A DNA stretch of 30,121 bases from Sulfurimonas sp. Lineage in GTDB: Bacteria > Campylobacterota > Campylobacteria > Campylobacterales > Sulfurimonadaceae. This document shows positions 6,969 through 14,799 of this stretch, in pieces (positions within the stretch are counted from its first letter, which is position 1; every line of letters starts with the position of its first letter). A program made the translations under genes and the position numbers. The DNA lies in assembly GCF_023228785.1 (NCBI RefSeq), contig NZ_JALOAN010000028.1, positions 1 through 30,121 of the forward strand, in the 5' to 3' direction. The notes below the pieces were generated by a model. That model worked only from the letters and a program-made list of their open reading frames with translations. It was not told where the DNA came from and did not search any database.

Positions 6969-9389
6969 TTACACCTTTCTTATTTCAACATTTGTTTCAT
7001 GCATGGCTGCAGCACCATAAACAGGTTCAATGTGGTCTTCAATGATAGTATTGTCATTTCCACCATTTTTATATGCCCAAGTTAAAGCTTCGCACTCTTG
7101 TCCAAAACCATGTATAAAAAACACTTGATCTGGAGCAATTTTTTCTGTTGGATATGCTTTTAGCCTAGTCTTACCAATGCTTGAACTAACTTCTACCATA
7201 TCAGCAAATTTTATATTTTTCATCTCTGCAACTCTTTTGTTGATCCAGATAAAATTCTCAGGCATTAGATCTAGCAACATGGTGTTGTTAGCTGTTCCGC
7301 TTTGAGTAAACTGAGCATGACGACCGGTGAGAAGCTTAAATTTACCCTTAGGTACATTAAACTCATACTCATCCCTCCATATAGGCATGGCATCTATTCC
7401 TTTACTAGTAAAAGATTCCATAACACACTCAACTTTTCCAGATGGAGTTATAGGCTTACCACCTTTTATGCTGTATGCTTTTTTATTTTCAGGGTAGTAT
7501 TGGTACTCATTTACAGAGAGTTGCTTGTAGTATTTGTCTTGTTTTGGGTAGAAAACACCATCTTTATCAAGTTTTTCAGCAGCTCCTATATACATAGCTA
7601 CCGAGTGATGGTTGATCTCTTCTTGAGAGTGTAAAAATGGTAGAGTAAGATCAAATTCAGCATATACTGACTCTTCATCACTATCTTCTATCTCATCTTG
7701 GATCTCTTCATCATATTTTTTACTGATCTCAAATAGAGGTTTAGAGATTTTCTTTGTTAAACCTCTTAAGATGTCAATAACAGGCTTACTCTCAAACATT
7801 GGTTCAATTACTTTGTTTCTAACTGCAAAAGATGGCTCAACACCACCAAATGTTTTAATAGGATCTGTCCTTTCTAAGTAAGTACACTCAGGGAGCACAA
7901 CATCTGCATACATTACAGTATCGCTTGGCATTGTATCTATTGTTACAACAAGTTCCATTTTCTTAAGCATCTGCGCAGTTTTCGCTGTGTTTGGCATATT
8001 TGCCATAGGGTTGTGCTTGTAGCAGAACATCCCTCTGACGTTGTACTCCATTCTATCTTCTATGTATCTGTTTCTCCAACTGATCCAAGAACCACCACCA
8101 CTTACAACAGCACAATCGTCATAACCTGTATGACCTTCTTCATTTGGAGTTTTTTTGCCCATTGCTCTAGCTTGAGCTTTTTCATATAGAGGTTGTAAGC
8201 CTTCATGCTCTTTAAGAGGCAAAGTGCTACCAAAAACAAGTCCACCTTTTGTGTCAATTGCCCCATGCAGAGCTTGAAAAATTGCCATAGCACGACGAAG
8301 TTGGAAGTCATTTTTAGCAAAAGTACTTCTCCTTCCTGGATAGTAGACCGCTTTTGGCGCGTGAGCTGCAAATTCTCTAGCTATTGTATAGATATCTTTA
8401 GCTTTTATTCCAGTTATTGGCTCAGCCCACTCAGGTGTATACTTATTTGATATAACACTATTTTGGTACTCATCAAAACCATTAAAATTCTCAGCTACAT
8501 ACTCTTTGTTATGTAGCTCTTCAGTCAGTGTTACATAGGTTAAAGCGAGTACAAATGCTAAGTCAGTTCCAGGTTTTATAGCTAACCATTTGTCCGATTT
8601 TGCTGCAGTATTTGTAAATCTTGGATCTATACAAATAAGCTTAGCACCACGACGCTTAGTTCTTTTAAATGCATCCATAGTATCTGGAGTAACAATGGCT
8701 TCTGCTCTATTTGCACCAGCCATAATGATATACTCTGCATTGTCTAGATCTGCTAGGGGATAGGCGCCGATAGTTACACCATATCCTGAGGCAACAGTTT
8801 GAAGACAGATTGATGAATGATTTAACCAGTTCGCAGAACCAAAAGCTTGGTAGAACTGTTTAAATGTATGTTCAGCCATACCTTCACCCGCACAAAAAAG
8901 CAGTGAAGAACGATTATCTTCCTCTTCATCAAGAATTTTTTCAAGACCAGGAAACTTATCTGTACCATGAAGAATAGCTTCATAAGCTTCATCCCAAGTT
9001 ACTCTCTTAAACTTACCCTCACCCTTCTCACCAATCCTAATCATTGGATATTTTAGTCTATCTGGATCATAAACTGATTGAATACCAGCATTACCTCTAG
9101 CACACAACATATTTTTTGATTTTGGAAACATTGGATTTGGATTTAGTTTTGTGATGACACCATTTTCAACTCTCGCTAATGCTGCACATTTGTTAACGCA
9201 CATCTCACATAGTGTTGCGATTTCATGTGCATCACCATTTTGTGTTTTTGTATTTTTAAATGAGACTCTTTCAGGCTTTGAACCCTTGGACAGTAGACTT
9301 GTAGCGCTAATTGCTGTCGCACCGACAACACTCATAACTACACTTCCTTGAAGAAATTTTCTTCTTGAAATTTCCACTTTCATTGGCAT
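6969..9389 (-). CDS. psrA: Molybdopterin catalytic subunit PsrA/PhsA-like (polysulfide/thiosulfate reductase family)
   Basis: Periplasmic molybdenum enzyme of the DMSO reductase superfamily, probably acting on polysulfide, sulfur or thiosulfate. It has 806 residues if started at 9389. The ATG two codons later (9383) is the better start, because GGAGG lies 8 bases before it but only 3 before the first. A Tat signal is clear (SRRKFLQG followed by a hydrophobic stretch). The N-terminal [4Fe-4S] ligands are Cys61, Cys64, Cys68 and Cys96, and the probable molybdenum ligand is Cys195 in 'NHSSICLQT', the cysteine type used by PsrA/PhsA rather than the serine of DmsA. A strongly acidic stretch near 563-580 (YDEEIQDEIEDSDEES) looks like an insertion. 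The gene opens the psrABC-cytochrome c operon. The exact substrate cannot be read from sequence. Confidence 0.92.
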   Translation of the reverse strand: MPMKVEISRRKFLQGSVVMSVVGATAISATSLLSKGSKPERVSFKNTKTQNGDAHEIATLCEMCVNKCAALARVENGVITKLNPNPMFPKSKNMLCARGNAGIQSVYDPDRLKYPMIRIGEKGEGKFKRVTWDEAYEAILHGTDKFPGLEKILDEEEDNRSSLLFCAGEGMAEHTFKQFYQAFGSANWLNHSSICLQTVASGYGVTIGAYPLADLDNAEYIIMAGANRAEAIVTPDTMDAFKRTKRRGAKLICIDPRFTNTAAKSDKWLAIKPGTDLAFVLALTYVTLTEELHNKEYVAENFNGFDEYQNSVISNKYTPEWAEPITGIKAKDIYTIAREFAAHAPKAVYYPGRRSTFAKNDFQLRRAMAIFQALHGAIDTKGGLVFGSTLPLKEHEGLQPLYEKAQARAMGKKTPNEEGHTGYDDCAVVSGGGSWISWRNRYIEDRMEYNVRGMFCYKHNPMANMPNTAKTAQMLKKMELVVTIDTMPSDTVMYADVVLPECTYLERTDPIKTFGGVEPSFAVRNKVIEPMFESKPVIDILRGLTKKISKPLFEISKKYDEEIQDEIEDSDEESVYAEFDLTLPFLHSQEEINHHSVAMYIGAAEKLDKDGVFYPKQDKYYKQLSVNEYQYYPENKKAYSIKGGKPITPSGKVECVMESFTSKGIDAMPIWRDEYEFNVPKGKFKLLTGRHAQFTQSGTANNTMLLDLMPENFIWINKRVAEMKNIKFADMVEVSSSIGKTRLKAYPTEKIAPDQVFFIHGFGQECEALTWAYKNGGNDNTIIEDHIEPVYGAAAMHETNVEIRKV

Positions 9390-9430
9390 TATCCTCCCAT
9401 AGTATTTTTTATAAAACTATTAATAATAGA

Positions 9431-9453
9431 GTTAAATTAAATCTTAATTTAAC
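9431..9453. promoter_or_regulatory. Inverted repeat upstream of psrA, candidate operator
   Basis: Ten-base perfect arms GTTAAATTAA and TTAATTTAAC separated by ATC, centred 53-59 bases upstream of the psrA start codon. The surrounding 157-base gap is very AT-rich and holds no gene; minus-strand TATAAA- and TACTAT-like -10 candidates lie between this repeat and the psrA ribosome site. The size fits a dimeric regulator. AT-rich composition makes chance palindromes likelier, hence the modest score. Confidence 0.45.
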
Positions 9454-9546
9454 TAACTAGTATAGATTGGAAAATTGTACTTAAATTTATCTTACATATA
9501 CTTTATATATATTTATATTTTTAATAAATAATTGTTATGTTTACTC

Positions 9547-10698
9547 CTATTTATAATAAATAATATCTATATTTTCAAGCATACCTTTGTCAAAATTTTT
9601 ATGACATGCAAAACAGTTTGCTTTTCTTTTCACTTCTTTTGATCTAAAAATATGTGGCGGAACGTTCGCATGTGCATCTTTCCAATACTGTATTTTTGTT
9701 ATAGACTTTCTACCCCGAGCTCCATCTAAAGATTTCATAACCCTAACAGATATCTTTCTTGTACTATGATCTGCACTATTTTCCTTTAGATAAGCAAAGA
9801 TAGTTCTTTGTTCATTTAGAGAGATTCTATTATCCTCTTTTTTATGATCTGGTGAGATCTCTTCGCCAAAGTGGTTGCTTATGTCATCTTGGATTCTCTC
9901 CCATGATGAAGCTGGTAGCATAAAAGGGGGATAGAGTTTATGGCATGTTCCGCACTTGTGAGCATATGCTGGATTTTCTTGTTCATAATTTATTTGGTCA
10001 TATATGCTAACTACAAAAGGATTATTTCTACCATCAATTGAAACATAAAATACCATTGCAGAGATAAGAAGAAAAACATATGTTAGGCTACTTTTATATT
10101 TTCCAGGCTTAGAGTCTATCCCTTTTGTCTTTTTATAGCCTGTTATCATGGCAAAGAGCATTCCAGTTTTATGATAAAACTGTTCTACCAAGACACCTGA
10201 AATATGAATAATAACCCAAACCAATAGAGTGTAAGAGAGATACATATGAATATCAAATAGTATGTCCATGTACATGTAGTAATGGCAGTTTAAAAAGCCA
10301 AGATAGCCCTTACCTTCTTGTATACCATAGAGTAAAAGACCTGTAATAGAGATGATTGAGCCTAAACTTAGAACTATTAGTGTAAACCAACTTGATGCAG
10401 GATTATGACCAGCGGGGATCTCTCTCCATCTATTTTGTACTTTTTCTATAAAATAAAATTTTAGTTTTGCAAGTGAAAGTTCAAAAGTGTTAAATGTGGC
10501 ATATCTAGGGCCTACGAAACCCCAAATAATTCTATACACAAGCATTAGACCAAATATAATACCAACAGCAACATGAAGATTTAGTAGATTTTTTTTAAGT
10601 GAAAAGATAAAAGATAGAGTAAATGTGGAAGCTATAAGCCAGTGTATAACTCTAGTGTAGATTGGCCAAACAAAAACTTGGTTTTTTCTTTTGTTCAA
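9547..10698 (-). CDS. Cytochrome b561-type membrane domain fused to a two-heme cytochrome c domain
   Basis: Membrane-bound quinone/cytochrome c oxidoreductase-like protein of 383 residues. Residues 1-220 form the b-type part: hydrophobic segments near 17-33, 42-62, 104-125, 150-170 and 205-220, with histidines at 19, 42, 151 and 165 as candidate heme b ligands, similar to Ni-Fe hydrogenase/formate dehydrogenase b subunits. The C-terminal part has two c-heme motifs, CGTCH (249-253) and CFACH (362-366), spaced as in the diheme cytochrome c (DHC) family, and would face the periplasm. The start is a TTG with AGGA about 8 bases upstream. The gene has its own promoter candidate and sits between the SQR and psr operons, so it could pass electrons between quinones and periplasmic cytochromes. 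Its partner is unknown. Confidence 0.85.
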   Translation of the reverse strand: MNKRKNQVFVWPIYTRVIHWLIASTFTLSFIFSLKKNLLNLHVAVGIIFGLMLVYRIIWGFVGPRYATFNTFELSLAKLKFYFIEKVQNRWREIPAGHNPASSWFTLIVLSLGSIISITGLLLYGIQEGKGYLGFLNCHYYMYMDILFDIHMYLSYTLLVWVIIHISGVLVEQFYHKTGMLFAMITGYKKTKGIDSKPGKYKSSLTYVFLLISAMVFYVSIDGRNNPFVVSIYDQINYEQENPAYAHKCGTCHKLYPPFMLPASSWERIQDDISNHFGEEISPDHKKEDNRISLNEQRTIFAYLKENSADHSTRKISVRVMKSLDGARGRKSITKIQYWKDAHANVPPHIFRSKEVKRKANCFACHKNFDKGMLENIDIIYYK

Positions 10699-10727
10699 TT
10701 ATTTATCCTAAAGGCTTAATGCGCACG

Positions 10728-10733
10728 ATTGTA
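10728..10733 (-). promoter_or_regulatory. Candidate -10 box for the cytochrome b/c fusion gene
   Basis: TACAAT on the minus strand, about 30 bases before the TTG start and downstream of the cytochrome c terminator at 10759-10779, so it gives the fusion gene a transcript of its own. A TGTGATA sequence overlaps its 5' side. Confidence 0.45.
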
Positions 10734-10746
10734 TCACATTAAACCT

Positions 10747-10779
10747 TTAAAAATAAAAAAAGACAGTTAATTGGTCTTT
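10747..10779 (-). terminator. Intrinsic terminator of the SQR-cytochrome c operon
   Basis: On the minus strand a 6-bp stem AAAGAC / GTCTTT with a 9-base loop runs straight into a T-rich tract (TTTTTTTATTTTT). It lies 33 bases after the stop of the lipoprotein cytochrome gene and separates that operon from the downstream b/c fusion gene. Confidence 0.72.
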
Positions 10780-10812
10780 AGGTTTGATAGCTAGAGAATA
10801 ACTCTCTTCTAA

Positions 10813-11187
10813 CTATTTTTTGCTTAGTTTAGACATATACTCAGCCATAGAGTTAATATCGTAATCGAAGCCTTTATCAACAAGTTTTTGCATGTTGTGT
10901 TCCATGATTTCGTGATCTGTACCAGAAGATTGGTTCGTTCCACCATTTTTTACATCAAATAGATCTTGAGCCATTTCGCCCGCTGTTCTATCGTTAAGTG
11001 CAGGTGTTTTCTTTTCAACATTACCTTCACCATTCAGACCGTGACACTTGCTACATGATTTTTCATAAACTTCTGTAGTGCTGTATTTATATGTTTTAAC
11101 TTCAGTAGCTTTTTTCTCACCACTACAACCAGTAAATGCTATAGCTGCTATCGCTACAAGTGCTATTGTGCTTATTTGTTTTATCAT
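10813..11187 (-). CDS. Lipoprotein monoheme cytochrome c, partner of the SQR-like flavoprotein
   Basis: Protein of 124 residues with a lipoprotein signal peptide: MIKQISTIALVAIAAIAFTGC, the lipobox-like 'AFTGC' putting the lipidated cysteine at 21. The mature part has one heme motif, CSKCH (about 46-50), followed by 'GLNGEGNVEKKTPALNDRTAGEM', and a late 'DHEIMEHNMQ' segment that offers Met as sixth ligand. AGGAG lies 6 bases before the ATG. It starts 32 bases after the flavoprotein stop and is followed by a terminator, so the two form a two-gene operon; it is the natural electron acceptor candidate for that enzyme. It resembles the cytochrome at 4796-5131. Confidence 0.87.
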   Translation of the reverse strand: MIKQISTIALVAIAAIAFTGCSGEKKATEVKTYKYSTTEVYEKSCSKCHGLNGEGNVEKKTPALNDRTAGEMAQDLFDVKNGGTNQSSGTDHEIMEHNMQKLVDKGFDYDINSMAEYMSKLSKK

Positions 11188-11219
11188 TTTATTCTCCTAA
11201 TATTCAATATATTTTTTTG

Positions 11220-12689
11220 TTAAGCTCTACCGCTAAGCATACCATGGATAGTCATTGGCTTAAGTGCATAAACCTTTAATAACCACCATATCCATCTCTC
11301 TTTAGTTGGATCAAGTGGGAATGATGGAGTTGGTTTTTTACTCCAGTCAAACTCTGCAAGCATAACTGTGCCTATACTTGTAATAAGAGGACAAACTGTA
11401 TATCCGCCGTATTTACTTGGTAATGATTTACCTTCCATTGATGCTACTAGGTTGTCAACAACTACTTTGTACTGCTTACGAACAGATCCACCTGTTTTAC
11501 CCATCGGAACAGCGGCAACATCACCTAGACACCATACATTTTCATACTTAACATGTCTCATAGTCTCTTTAGTTACAGGAACCCATCCTTTGTCAGAACC
11601 AACATCAGAGTTAGCAACAACATCCGGAGCTTTCATTGGAGGAGTAATGTGGATGAAATCATAAGGAACTTCAACTAGCTCACTCTTAAGTTCTACACCA
11701 TACTCTTCTAGATCTTCATCCCATGCACCTTTTTCTGTCCAGTGATGGTTAAAAGTAGCTACTTTGCCTTTTGTGTCAATTTCTACAAGATTATGAGCGT
11801 AGTGCCACTTAAATCCTCTGTCTTTGTACTGTTGTAAAATAGCCTCATGATACTCAGGAACACCAAACATTTTTCCACCATTTGGATAGAGTGTAAGCTC
11901 AACTTTATCTCTCACGCCAGCTTCTTCAAGGCGAGAATTTACTAGATACATGATTTTTTTAGGTGCACCACCACATTTGATTGGAGTATTTGGGTGTGTA
12001 AATACTGCTTGTAATTTTTCTGGACCTTTGTGAGCTTTTGCTTTAGCTACTAACTCTTGAATACCTTCCCATGTTGCAGTTGAACCATCTCTAAAGTAGA
12101 TAGAATGAACACCATCTTTACCAACTGTTTTTTTAACAGAAGCGTTGTCTGTTCCTGATGAAGTGATAACACCGTCAAGACCTTTAATAGCTGCGTAGTT
12201 AAGCATAAGACCAGTAGCTATAATCATGTGATCATAAGTAACTTCTTGGGAACCATCAACAGTTACAGAATTACTATCAGGATTAAATGCAGTTACGCTT
12301 CCTTTAATTAATTTAACTCCACTTGGTAAAAAGTCGTCTCTGTTGTAAGTGATGTCAGCAGCATCCCATAGTCCAGCACCTACAAGTGTTTGACCTGGTT
12401 GGTAAGATACAGAAGTTGGATCTGGCTCTATAACAGTAATGTCAGCGTTTGATAGAGTGTTGTTAAGTCTTGCAGCTGTACTCATCCCTGCTAGCCCACC
12501 ACCAACGATAACAATCTTGCCTTTTGCACTTGATGCGCTTACTGATGAGGCACCAATAGTAGCACCGGCTAAGATAGATGCAGCCATTGGAGACACACTT
12601 AAATACTTTAAAGCTTCACGACGAGACATGATCTCTGGATGCTTTTCTACTTCATTTAGAATTTCTTCTAAGATTTCGTTTTTTTTCAT
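11220..12689 (-). CDS. Tat-exported sulfide:quinone reductase / flavocytochrome c flavoprotein-like oxidoreductase
   Basis: FAD disulfide oxidoreductase of 489 residues, likely oxidising sulfide or sulfane sulfur in the periplasm. A 20-residue charged leader precedes a Tat motif (MSRREALKYL, 21-30) and a hydrophobic stretch ending near 54. The FAD dinucleotide site is VGGGLAGMS at 62-70, followed by 'YQPGQTLVGAGLW' (96-108). Redox-active cysteines are probably Cys239 (KCGGAPKK) and Cys433 (YTVCPLITS), as in SQR and FccB; Cys387 sits in the second FAD motif 'YENVWCLGDVAA'. The tail (IWWLLKVYALKPMTIHGML) is amphipathic and could bind the membrane, favouring SQR. The paired cytochrome c gene favours an FccB-like role. 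Sequence alone does not decide between quinone and cytochrome as acceptor. GGGGAAG precedes the ATG. Confidence 0.85.
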   Translation of the reverse strand: MKKNEILEEILNEVEKHPEIMSRREALKYLSVSPMAASILAGATIGASSVSASSAKGKIVIVGGGLAGMSTAARLNNTLSNADITVIEPDPTSVSYQPGQTLVGAGLWDAADITYNRDDFLPSGVKLIKGSVTAFNPDSNSVTVDGSQEVTYDHMIIATGLMLNYAAIKGLDGVITSSGTDNASVKKTVGKDGVHSIYFRDGSTATWEGIQELVAKAKAHKGPEKLQAVFTHPNTPIKCGGAPKKIMYLVNSRLEEAGVRDKVELTLYPNGGKMFGVPEYHEAILQQYKDRGFKWHYAHNLVEIDTKGKVATFNHHWTEKGAWDEDLEEYGVELKSELVEVPYDFIHITPPMKAPDVVANSDVGSDKGWVPVTKETMRHVKYENVWCLGDVAAVPMGKTGGSVRKQYKVVVDNLVASMEGKSLPSKYGGYTVCPLITSIGTVMLAEFDWSKKPTPSFPLDPTKERWIWWLLKVYALKPMTIHGMLSGRA

Positions 12690-12763
12690 ACTACTTCCCC
12701 TATGTTTTGATAATACGAAGATTGTACAAGTTTGAGGCTTAATTATTTTTTAAATAAGCTTTA

Positions 12764-12803
12764 AGTTTGTAACTTTAGTGTGATATATCATAATTGTGTG
12801 ATA
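12764..12803. promoter_or_regulatory. Regulatory module upstream of the SQR-like gene (TTTGTAACTT plus two GTGTGATA)
   Basis: On the plus strand a TTTGTAACTT element (12766-12775) is followed two bases later by GTGTGATA (12778-12785), and a second GTGTGATA lies at 12796-12803. The order and spacing match those upstream of the first barrel gene at 14576-14617. Relative to the inferred start of transcription near 12714 the module spans about -50 to -90, a usual place for an activator. Confidence 0.6.
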
Positions 12804-12948
12804 GTGTGTTTACTTTTAGCGTAAAGATTGTTTCAAAAGAGAGCTAGAGAGGAGCCAAACAAAAGTGACAAGATCATGCCATATAGGGCTTTAGAGAGGC
12901 TATAATTATAATAGATATAAGTTTTTATGAAGTTGCTATGAGTGGAGA

Positions 12949-12974
12949 TAAGAAGCTAGAAAGCTAGCTTCTTA
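12949..12974 (-). terminator. Hairpin after the first outer-membrane barrel gene
   Basis: Perfect 11-bp arms TAAGAAGCTAG / CTAGCTTCTTA with loop AAAG, 7 bases after the stop codon. No T-run follows, so termination may need a factor, or the hairpin protects the mRNA end. Confidence 0.6.
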
Positions 12975-12981
12975 ACATTTT

Positions 12982-14493
12982 TTAATATCTATATCTGAAA
13001 TATACACGAATATCTTGTGCTTTTTCAACTGGATCCATACCTTGAGCTTTAGCTTCTGCCATAGTCATAGGTGTTCCGCCATCTCCAAAGAAACCATCTG
13101 AACCTGTATACTCATACTTTATATATGTATATCTAACTTGCATAGAAAATACATCATCTATAAGTGGTTGAGTCCAGTAAGCTTCATAAGCATCACCACG
13201 AGCAGCTAACTTAGAACCAATGAAAGTATCTTCACCATAAGTAAATGGTCTCCAGTACTTAGAACCATGGTTATACTCTAGTCCAAATTTACCACCAGTT
13301 AAGTTTGGCATCTGAGCACCAAGCCAAACAGAAGTACCTGTTTTATCAGAAGTACTACCAAGCATTGAAGCAAATGTATCAGTTGCACCTGTCGTTGGGT
13401 TCGTAATATGTTGAGCTTTATTATCTGGACGAGTTATTGATGCTCCAAAAGATGCAAAAAGTGTAGTCCCATCTAGAAAATCATTGATCTCATTACCAAT
13501 ACCCTCTACCTTAGCAGAGATAGCCATACCATCCATATCTCCAACAGTTTTTAATGCCATTATTGGGGCTTGTTGAGGAGTCATAGGATTAGCCCAGCTA
13601 TCAAAAGCTAAGCCAGGAACATTAAATCCTCTGTACCACGTAGTAGATACTGCATATTGACCATCATCATAAGGAACGAAGATAAAACCTGCTAAATCAA
13701 TAGTATCAAGAGCACCATCTTCTTTGATATAGTTTGGAGAAGTTGGACCCATTCCAGAAGGTCCTGTTGCTGTATCGGCACTATTTGCCCATGACTTAGC
13801 ATTTGTTAGACCACGACCAAGACAAAGTTTAAAGTTCATACCAGTTACAAACTTATCTAGTGAAACACCAGCAGATGCTCCATCAAACTCCATGTTGATA
13901 ACATGACCCATAGGAGATTTTGATTGATCATCATCTCTTAAGTTTACAAGGTAGCCATTAGTAGAAGGACGACGACCAACACTTACAGTCATAGGAAAGT
14001 TACCAAGAGTTGGAGTCCATAACCAATAAACTTCTCTAACTCTTAGCTTATCATCATTTAGAGCTTCACTTGAGATCCAGTCAAAAGTATCAAAGCCCAT
14101 TCCTCTTTGAGGCATGCCAGATGAGCCATTCGCAGATGCACCAAAAGCTTTATGGTAAGCTAGTTGACCTTTAAAAACCATAGTATCAGTAGGAGCATAA
14201 CCCATACCTAACCATAAACGATTTGAATAAAGACCATCATTTTTATACTTTTTTCCACTTGCAGTTTTGTACTGTAAGTTATCATAAGAAGTTCTAAAAT
14301 CAACATCAAACTTGATATTGTCTTTAGCAGCTAGTGAGTTAACCTCACCAATCTTCTTTATGTTTCTATCTTGTGTCTTTTCTATCTTCTCAAGCTTTTG
14401 AGTTAGTTCGTCTATCTGCTTTTGCATTGCTGCATCTGCATAAAGAGCTGTACTTAAAAAAGCAACCGTTGAAAGTGCGATGATTTTTTTCAT
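12982..14493 (-). CDS. Outer-membrane beta-barrel (porin-like) protein, DUF3373-like, copy 1
   Basis: 503 residues: Sec signal peptide (MKKIIALSTVAFLSTALYADA), then a short coiled-coil (MQKQIDELTQKLEKIEKTQDRN, roughly 23-50) as in trimeric porins, then a long stretch rich in alternating Tyr/Trp/Phe strands ending in 'DIRVYFRYRY', a typical C-terminal aromatic barrel signal. Internal marks shared with the downstream copy are 'DNIKFxxDFR', 'FSVGRRP(S/A)TNG-type' (here VSVGRRPSTNG), 'HVINMEFDG', 'EINDFLDGTTLFASFGA', 'GKFGLEYNHGSKYWRPFTYGED' and 'GDAYEAYWTQPL'. It probably lies in the outer membrane of cells using sulfur compounds. Substrate unknown. It has its own promoter with the motif module it shares with the SQR-like gene. 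Confidence 0.82.
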   Translation of the reverse strand: MKKIIALSTVAFLSTALYADAAMQKQIDELTQKLEKIEKTQDRNIKKIGEVNSLAAKDNIKFDVDFRTSYDNLQYKTASGKKYKNDGLYSNRLWLGMGYAPTDTMVFKGQLAYHKAFGASANGSSGMPQRGMGFDTFDWISSEALNDDKLRVREVYWLWTPTLGNFPMTVSVGRRPSTNGYLVNLRDDDQSKSPMGHVINMEFDGASAGVSLDKFVTGMNFKLCLGRGLTNAKSWANSADTATGPSGMGPTSPNYIKEDGALDTIDLAGFIFVPYDDGQYAVSTTWYRGFNVPGLAFDSWANPMTPQQAPIMALKTVGDMDGMAISAKVEGIGNEINDFLDGTTLFASFGASITRPDNKAQHITNPTTGATDTFASMLGSTSDKTGTSVWLGAQMPNLTGGKFGLEYNHGSKYWRPFTYGEDTFIGSKLAARGDAYEAYWTQPLIDDVFSMQVRYTYIKYEYTGSDGFFGDGGTPMTMAEAKAQGMDPVEKAQDIRVYFRYRY

Positions 14494-14764
14494 AAAATCC
14501 CCTTGTGTTTTAAATTCTCTAAATTCTATCAGGTTTGGTGTGAAAATAACTAGGAAATGGGAAAAAATATGTAAAAAGTTACAAATTTGTAACTTATTGT
14601 GTGATATTTGTGTGATATTAACTATTCTTATGTAGTGAGAGTTAATCAGAGCTTATTAATAGCATAACCAAGTATTATTTTTACTTATAATTTGATAGCT
14701 TTATGGTATGCAAATTGGCTATTTTAACACTAAGCCTTAAGATGTTGTTTATATAGAATAAAAC
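14494..14764. other. Intergenic region between the two barrel genes
   Basis: About 270 bases of AT-rich DNA without a gene, between copy 1's start and the hairpin after copy 2. It contains the copy-1 promoter (minus-strand TAGAAT at 14523-14528, 30 bases before the ATG) and the regulatory module at 14576-14617. Nothing else was recognised in 14620-14764. Confidence 0.6.
14576..14617. promoter_or_regulatory. 20-bp perfect palindrome plus two GTGTGATA repeats upstream of barrel copy 1
   Basis: AAGTTACAAATTTGTAACTT (14576-14595) is a perfect palindrome. It is followed on the plus strand by GTGTGATA at 14599-14606 and again at 14610-14617, one helical turn (11 bases) apart. The right arm and the repeats match the module before the SQR-like gene. 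Position relative to the inferred transcription start near 14516 is about -60 to -100, which suits an activator binding site. Confidence 0.65.
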
Positions 14765-14794
14765 TATAGCTTATGTTTAAAAACATAAGCTATA
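14765..14794 (-). terminator. Terminator of barrel copy 2
   Basis: A 30-bp perfect inverted repeat: TATAGCTTATGTTT, two bases, AAACATAAGCTATA; it starts 5 bases after the stop codon. On the minus strand it is followed by a GTTTTATTCT tract, consistent with intrinsic termination. Confidence 0.75.
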
Positions 14795-14799
14795 AAGAT

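Larger units (their letters stand above)
12690..12981. other. Intergenic region between the first barrel gene and the SQR-like gene
   Basis: 292 bases without a gene. It holds the SQR-side promoter (-10 candidate TACAAT on the minus strand at 12721-12726), the shared regulatory module at 12764-12803 and the hairpin closing the barrel gene at 12949-12974. The middle part, 12810-12945, has no frame of note; the longest plus-strand start there gives nine codons. A TATAAT-rich patch at 12901-12915 may be a further promoter. Confidence 0.6.

Noticed and set aside
7302..7634. Plus-strand 110-codon frame inside psrA
   Set aside because: Antisense shadow of a well-supported gene, no ribosome site and no protein-like features.
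12779..12803. Classical CRP site (TGTGA-N6-TCACA)
   Set aside because: The TGTGA parts are arranged as direct repeats rather than the required inverted pair; the best inverted match is incomplete.
12810..12945. Possible small gene between the flavoprotein and the first barrel
   Set aside because: No frame longer than a few codons with a ribosome site on either strand.
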